Below, piece after piece: positions 5,627 to 10,290 of a stretch of 10,290 nucleotides of DNA (positions are counted from its first letter, which is position 1; every line of letters starts with the position of its first letter). The position numbers and the translations under genes are program-made. The DNA lies in NCBI GenBank assembly GCA_001969505.1, contig LSSK01000939.1, positions 1 to 10,290 on the forward strand. Reading direction: 5' to 3'. Source of the DNA: Zancudomyces culisetae. Taxonomy: Eukaryota; Kickxellomycota; Harpellomycetes; Harpellales; Legeriomycetaceae. Below the pieces are notes generated by a model that did not search any database, was not told the DNA's origin, and worked only from the letters and a program-made list of their open reading frames with translations.

Positions 5627-7646
5627 AACTGAATCTTAAAGCATTATACACGGAAGCTAAGACAAGAGTAAAAATCAATGGCGGACTACAAAGCCCATGG
5701 AGATCACCAGAGGTCTCCGTCAGGGTGACCCGCTGTCACCGTTGCTTTATAACGTAGTTATAAACCTTTATTGGTATACCTGCGAGCCATGCTCAAAGGT
5801 TTGAAGACAACTGGACTCGAATTAAGGACATCCGCATACGCGGATGACATATCTGTAGGTATCAGTGATAAAGATGATGCAGATATCCTTGAAATGGGAC
5901 TGGAGTTGCATTGCAAGGCATGTAATGCAAGAGTTAATCGTGGAAAAACATTAGCCATCAGCATCGGAAAACCATCTGTCATTGATGGGTTTTACTCTGT
6001 GTTGGATAAGGATGCAAATTTTCAGATACTTAGGAATCACTTTTATCTCTTATGGAATTAATCAAAAATTCATGGAAGATAAGCTGCTTTCGGATATAGA
6101 TGCAAAGGCTAAAATAATTAACAAGAGGCATCTATCAATATCCGGCAAGATTTTGCTAACTAATACCCTTTTACTATCTAAGTTGTGGTTCAGTGTCCAG
6201 GTCATATCGTTCGGCAAACATTTCAAAGCCAAACTCAAAAGATTAGTCAAGAATTTTATTTGGAATGGTAAAAAAACAAGTATTGGGATCGAAAAACTTG
6301 AACTCCCTGAGGACTTGGGTGGTTGGGGACGTATCCCTATTGATTCCCAGTTGAATTCCTTATTTTTTTAATTGGGATTTGATTTTATTATGAGGTTAAT
6401 GGAAAATATTGAAAATGGTAATTATTTGTGGCTAGAAATAGCGGAAAATCAATTGTATTTAGTATTAATTGAAAATTAATATGATTGCGGTGAAATTGAG
6501 CTCTCAGACGCTTATTTTGGTGAAATAATATCTCAAAAAGTGCCAAAAACGGATTATTTCTGGTCAAAATTTGCTAATTTATACGAAAAATTCATCAAAA
6601 ACAATATCTCATTCGTTAAAAATTGGGAATTTAAAGAAAATAAAATTCTAAGCGTTAATTTTGTTAAGAATTTGATTGATATATCACTGTACAAAAAAGA
6701 TTTATTATTATTGAAGCATTTGGGTTAAGAAATGTATCCGATTTCTTCGGTAATTGCAAAAAAATTTTGAGCAACGATGATATATCGAAATATACAATTG
6801 TAATTGGATCGTAATCAAAGGAGTTTTATTTAAGCAAAAATGATGAACAAAAATTTTTTGAGACTGAAAATCGTGCAAAACAAACCAGAATACCAAAAGG
6901 GAAGCTTTCCATTTTTGATAGTGTAGAATGGTCCTACACAACAATATGGCACGGCGATACCTAGAGGGGCAACTTATAGAAACAGATTAAAGGCAAAAAG
7001 TAGAACCAAACTTCAAGAAAATGGGAATAGAAGCCAGCAGTTTAGAAGGATTTTGTTGGAAACAAATCCGAACACTAAATGTACAGCCAAAAATAAAGAG
7101 TTTTTTAAGGCTACTATATCACGGAGTAATTATAACAGGAAAAGACATAAAGACATGGAGCATGAGCAGTGGAAAAATATATGGCGATAGTCGATGTAGT
7201 TTCTGCAAAAAAGAAGATGAGGATTATAAACATATATTTTACGACTGCAGTCGTATGAAAGAATACTGGAAATATATATGCGAGTTTATTGAAGGTAGAA
7301 AAGAGGAAAACATAAGAGAAAATACAACAGAAAACAGTACAGAAAACAATATAAATATACAGGATATCTACAATATGTTTTATAAATATAAAGGAAAAAT
7401 ACCTGGAAGGACAACCCTACACGCTTTAGCTATATGGAAATTCACCGCGCGCGAACCGAGAGCTAGTTGTCGAATGTCAACCTTAACGGGACTGATTTAT
7501 ACCATCGTTTTATCGGAATCCTTCGAGAAAAGATCAACCAAGATTACAAGTACCAAACGCTCAATAGGTTCAAACGAACATGGCTCAAGGTCAAATGTTC
7601 GTGGTTTTCTATCGAGCCAGGAGAGGATAGCCAAGTCCATGAATAG
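5627..7646 (+). pseudogene. Non-LTR retrotransposon (LINE) ORF2, 5'-truncated and decayed
   Basis: This is the reverse transcriptase of a LINE, which would copy its RNA at a nicked target. The endonuclease and the first RT motifs are missing. ALYTEAKTRVKING (from 5641) is in one frame, GLRQGDPLSPLLYN (5712 on) in a second, and VYLRAMLKGL...AYADDISVG (catalytic YADD at 5837-5848) in the third, so the palm alone uses three frames within about 150 bp. Another shift near 6030 leads to the YLGITFISYG and ISGKILLTNTLLLSKLWF region, ending in a stop near 6370. Fragments follow at about 6540-6728 and 6713-6832. From 7021 the frame is open through a CX2CX8HX4C finger (7195-7248), as in zf-RVT LINE C-termini. 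A last shift near 7437 gives a tail with an in-frame TAG at 7464-7466 and a probable original stop at 7644-7646. The identity is firm and the copy is non-functional. Confidence 0.9.
7195..7248 (+). other. CCHC zinc finger of the LINE C-terminus
   Basis: CSFCKKEDEDYKHIFYDC has the CX2CX8HX4C spacing of the finger that follows the RT in many LINEs, where it aids target and template binding. It is intact and preceded by the usual W...L...PK.K.FL..L.H block (7057-7122). Confidence 0.85.
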
Positions 7647-7831
7647 TCTTATCGTCCTTTTCGTTTTGTATTTTTAACCTATATTGAGCGTATTAAGTAT
7701 ATAATTTTTAGAGAAATTGCAAAGTTTGGAATAATTTTAGATTAGGGAAATGCTTTAAACCTAGAAAATTTTTATCTATGAAATATAAATAAATATATTC
7801 AAAAAAAAAAAAACAAAAAAAAAAACAAAAA
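7647..7831 (+). other. LINE 3' UTR with AATAAA and interrupted poly(A) tail
   Basis: Non-coding AT-rich sequence runs from the LINE stop to an AATAAA at 7788-7793. Eight bases later comes a tail of 13 A, C, 11 A, C, 5 A (7801-7831). This marks the 3' end of the element as inserted from polyadenylated RNA. After it comes TACCGCTTTTGC, which would be the target duplication, but no matching copy was seen near 5600, so the 5' junction is lost or differs. Confidence 0.85.
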
Positions 7832-9690
7832 TACCGCTTTTGCTTAATTTTCTACTTAGTTCAGTTATTATTTTTATATATTTCAACCAAACTATATTTG
7901 TTTAAGCTAAAACGGAGTACATGAATTTTCATATGACACTATTAAGTTTTATCATATAACCTACAATATTTCAAAGCTTACATTTTTGGACAGTTTAAAA
8001 TTATTATCTTATCTTAAAATGTGGCTAATATAAACAGTAAGAAAATACAATAGTATATATATCAATTTTATAAGGGGAGATAGAAATATGGTGCAGGAAA
8101 AAAGATTGAGTTTGAGCCCAAAATTTCATTTTTAGCTAGTGACAAACATGATTTAGCGTTTTAGCAACAATTATTCATATTGGAATCATCTTATTGCCTT
8201 CATTCTTTTCTTTATTAAATTGTCACCAATATAGTAGCAACCAACTCTATAACCGTAAAATTGATCTTTAATGAGACAGAAAAACAGTATTACCATCAAA
8301 ATATTACCAATTACTTGAAACTAATTGGAAGAAATACTACTAGCGGATAATCTTTTTTAATTCTAGAGCAGTAATATTGGGATAGTAATCTTATTGGAAT
8401 GAGGAAAACGAACCAACCCTAGCTTGAGATACAAAATATGGATGCAAATATATGGAAAAACAGAATGCTACACAAAAAAATAGTGACTCTATAATAGCTA
8501 AACGTTTACAGAGTTCCAAAAGAGTATAAGAAAAATGATAAAAAATAAAAAAGAAAGCCAAGGTACTCAAAAGTCGACAAAATTCCCAAATCACAAAACC
8601 AGTTTGGTGCAACCCATGCCTGCTTTCTTGTTCCACTGAAGTTCAAGTTTAGTTGTTGCATTCTAACCATATCCTTTATGGAAGCTTTAAAAGCGCTGTT
8701 CACTTTTTTTTTCATTGTTGGCTACAAGGTCCCGCTTTTTTACCGGCTTCTACTCAATTAACTCCAATGCTAAGCAGCCTGGTTTATGATATTTTAATCA
8801 TTTAACACAAATCGCTTAATAGCTATTATACACTACCAAAGTCATACATCAGATACAAGATAGTTCACCTGAATACTGAATTATGATTAGTAATGAGCCA
8901 CTTGAGAATTGTGTGCCTTCAACTAACTCAAATTCCTCCAGAAAACTATGGAAAAAAACCCTGTTTTTTGTAAAAAGTAACATACCTGGCCATAAACTTG
9001 AGTGCCTGAGCACTAGTGGCCGTACATTTTTTATCAACATAGTATGCTATGAATTTTTTTTATCAAGGTACTTATTACAAGTCAAAAATAGGTTTATCTA
9101 GCATATACATTTTATAATTCATCTTTGACATATTAATGTAATAGAGAAAAATTTTGCAATATTTCGAGTTTATTGATAATTAGCACTATAAAAGTGTGTT
9201 TAATAAACAAAAAAGTGAATATTTCTCATTTAAACGAGCATATCTTTTTGATTGTTAACTCGCACCATTTTTCTTGTGGCCCCAGCCATACCATCCTTCA
9301 ATGAACCAAAAATTTTGATACGAGTATATCAGTATATCAATAATATATAAGTTACAAACTACTGTATAGAAAAGACAGTCTTTGGTTATGGTTTCACTGT
9401 TCAGCTTTGTTGTGGATTATTTAATGATTTCCCCTTCTTCTTTGCTAGAATAATTAAAAAGTGATGGGGGTGGCAAAAAAAAACGGGTAGTATGTTTAAG
9501 TCGCAATTTGCCTTGTCTTGGAAAGTGGAGAAGGCAAGAAATGTAAGTATAATTATGAGAAACGGATATTACAAACATCTGGTATTACGGTTTTTATAAT
9601 TTTGTATATTTATTAGTCTTTATAAACTTATTTGTCGAATAAATATTAATTAACCGGAAACAAGACGACAAATAGTGTCTTTTCGAGATT
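7832..9690. other. Gene-poor AT-rich stretch
   Basis: No reading frame here has convincing length or family motifs. Two overlapping minus-strand frames (8391-8636 and 8506-8715) end in Phe/Leu/Tyr-rich stretches typical of translated AT-rich DNA. The second starts with a 50-residue non-repetitive segment with an ATG at 8713-8715 preceded by an in-frame TAG. I do not recognise it and cannot exclude an exon of an unknown gene. Overlapping frames on both strands at 8849-9101 are similarly undecided. A possible AATAAA for the minus-strand gene on the right is at 9609-9614. Confidence 0.5.
9609..9614 (-). promoter_or_regulatory. Candidate poly(A) signal of the Gly-rich gene
   Basis: AATAAA on the minus strand, about 135 bases after the stop codon at 9748-9750. 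It is the only such hexamer noticed in that 3' flank, but in AT-rich DNA the motif alone is weak evidence. Confidence 0.35.
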
Positions 9691-9700
9691 TAGTATCAAC

Positions 9701-9714
9701 CCCCAACATCGGGG
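9701..9714 (-). other. Small GC hairpin in the 3' UTR of the Gly-rich gene
   Basis: CCCC (9701-9704) and GGGG (9711-9714) flank a 6-base loop, about 35 bases after the stop codon of the minus-strand gene. It stands out in AT-rich surroundings. The role is unknown. Confidence 0.4.
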
Positions 9715-9747
9715 ATAAAAACAAATAAATATGTGTGTTTAAATAAA

Positions 9748-10290
9748 TTAGTCAGATTGAGTTTTGGTGGCGTAGATTTCAAGTTCGCTTGAATAGGCTT
9801 TAGGTTCGGCTGTATAAGCTTTAGGTTCGGCTGTATAAGTTTTAGGTTCGGCTGTATAAGCTTTAGGTCCGGCTGTATAGGCTTTAGGTTCGGCTGTATA
9901 GGCTTTAGGTTCGGCTGTATAAGTTTTACTGCACTTATTATCATCGCCGTATTCATCATCAGCACAGTCTTTATTGGTGTCATAGGTGTCAACAACAGCC
10001 TGAACGCCAACCACATCCGCAACCACAGGGATGCCAACTCCAAAGTATCCGCGATCAACGTGACCATGGCCATGTCGGTGCTTATCTTTATGTCCATGTC
10101 CATGCCCATGTCCTCCACCACCGCCTCCTCCACCTCCTCCTCCACCTCCTCCACCTCCTCCACCTCCTCCACCTCCTCCACCTCCTCCACCTCCTCCACC
10201 TCCTCCACCTCCTCCACCTCCTCCACCTCCTCCACCTCCTCCACCTCCTCCACCTCCTCCACCTCCTCCACCTCCTCCACCTCCTCCACC
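9748..10290 (-). CDS. Gly-rich, His-Gly and heptapeptide-repeat protein, N-terminus off window
   Basis: The C-terminal 180 residues of a low-complexity protein are present, running off the right edge; TAA is at 9748-9750. In order: at least 60 consecutive Gly codons (10111-10290), HGHGHGHKDKHRHGHGH (10060-10110), a short non-repetitive part (RGYFGVGIPVVADVVGV, then DTNKDCADDEYGDDNKC with two Cys and many Asp), seven copies of a 7-residue unit like KAYTAEP (9781-9927), and a 10-residue tail. The His-Gly run could bind metal, and Gly-rich plus Tyr/Pro repeats are common in extracellular wall or matrix proteins; both are inference, since no signal peptide is in view. This frame is preferred over a second open minus frame (Val-Glu-Glu repeats) because the C/T changes between heptad copies are silent here (GCC/GCT) but would change Pro to Leu there. 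Product and pathway are unknown. Confidence 0.65.
   Translation of the reverse strand, partial: GGGGGGGGGGGGGGGGGGGGGGGGGGGGGGGGGGGGGGGGGGGGGGGGGGGGGGGGGGGGHGHGHGHKDKHRHGHGHVDRGYFGVGIPVVADVVGVQAVVDTYDTNKDCADDEYGDDNKCSKTYTAEPKAYTAEPKAYTAGPKAYTAEPKTYTAEPKAYTAEPKAYSSELEIYATKTQSD
9781..9927 (-). repeat. Seven 21-bp tandem repeats coding KAYTAEP-like heptads
   Basis: Exactly 147 bp, seven units of 21. Encoded units in order are KTYTAEP, KAYTAEP, KAYTAGP, KAYTAEP, KTYTAEP, KAYTAEP and a degenerate KAYSSEL. The unit nearest the stop codon is the most diverged, as expected for an array edge that no longer exchanges with its neighbours. Confidence 0.92.
10136..10290. repeat. 9-bp minisatellite (CCTCCTCCA)n encoding polyglycine
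   Basis: A perfect 9-base period for 155 bp (about 17 units), continuing past the edge; imperfect Gly codons extend it to 10111. Minus-strand codons are GGT GGA GGA. The minus strand is almost all purine with regular GG pairs, a composition able to form triplex or two-tetrad quadruplex structures. The array is likely variable in length and prone to misassembly. Confidence 0.95.

Noticed and set aside
8391-8715. Two overlapping minus-strand ORFs, the second with a plausible first 50 residues
   Set aside because: They compete for the same DNA, end in Phe/Leu/Tyr runs and match no family I recognise. Kept only as a note in the gene-poor region.
8849-9101. Overlapping ORFs of 63 and 72 codons on opposite strands
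   Set aside because: No motif, no clear coding bias between strands, and stops in the remaining frames; no basis for choosing one.
7832-9690. CRISPR array, phage genes, bacterial operon or defence system here or elsewhere in the window
   Set aside because: No spaced direct repeats and no prokaryotic gene order or ribosome-binding pattern; all recognisable genes are eukaryotic transposon types.

Overview
This is a very AT-rich eukaryotic, probably fungal, window. It is mostly a graveyard of broken transposable elements, with one probable host gene entering from the right edge. Three decayed elements guide the guess at the organism: a chromodomain Ty3/gypsy retrotransposon, a Tc1/mariner-like transposase and a LINE ending in a CCHC finger. 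Together with the low GC they fit an early-diverging fungus (Mucoromycota in the wide sense, including Glomeromycotina). That placement is inference only; there is no taxonomic marker gene here.

Layout. Positions 1-1505 (+) hold the 3' half of a gypsy pol gene (integrase, GPY/F linker, chromodomain), broken by one in-frame stop and two frame changes. Positions 1506-2640 are non-coding. They contain a GC-richer patch (about 1653-1844) whose short motifs run in the same order as the 3' end of a mitochondrial/bacterial-type large-subunit rRNA. A polypurine tract and a candidate 140-bp LTR (2655-2794) follow and may be the gypsy 3' end. Positions 3019-3792 and 4671-4885 (-) are the two halves of one Tc1-like transposase. 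They are separated by an 878-bp LTR-like insertion (3793-4670) that starts TGT and ends ACA. A diverged second copy of the start of that LTR family appears at 4982. Positions 5130-5620 are AT-rich with imperfect 26-30 bp tandem units, strong palindromes and interleaved inverted repeats.

Positions 5627-7646 (+) are a 5'-truncated LINE: the RT palm with YADD, a connection region and a C-terminal zinc finger, spread over all three frames. Its 3' UTR has an AATAAA signal and an A-rich tail at 7801-7831. Positions 7832-9690 hold no gene I can support. From 9748 to the right edge (-) runs the C-terminal part of a low-complexity protein: at least 60 consecutive glycines, a His-Gly segment, a short Cys/Asp region and seven heptapeptide repeats.

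The elements are nested (LTR into Tc1) and all are inactive as seen: stops, indels and a catalytic Asp-to-Glu change. I found no CRISPR array, operon, intact tRNA or defence system. The points most worth checking are the split transposase, the rRNA-like patch, the interleaved inverted repeats and the Gly/His/heptad protein.
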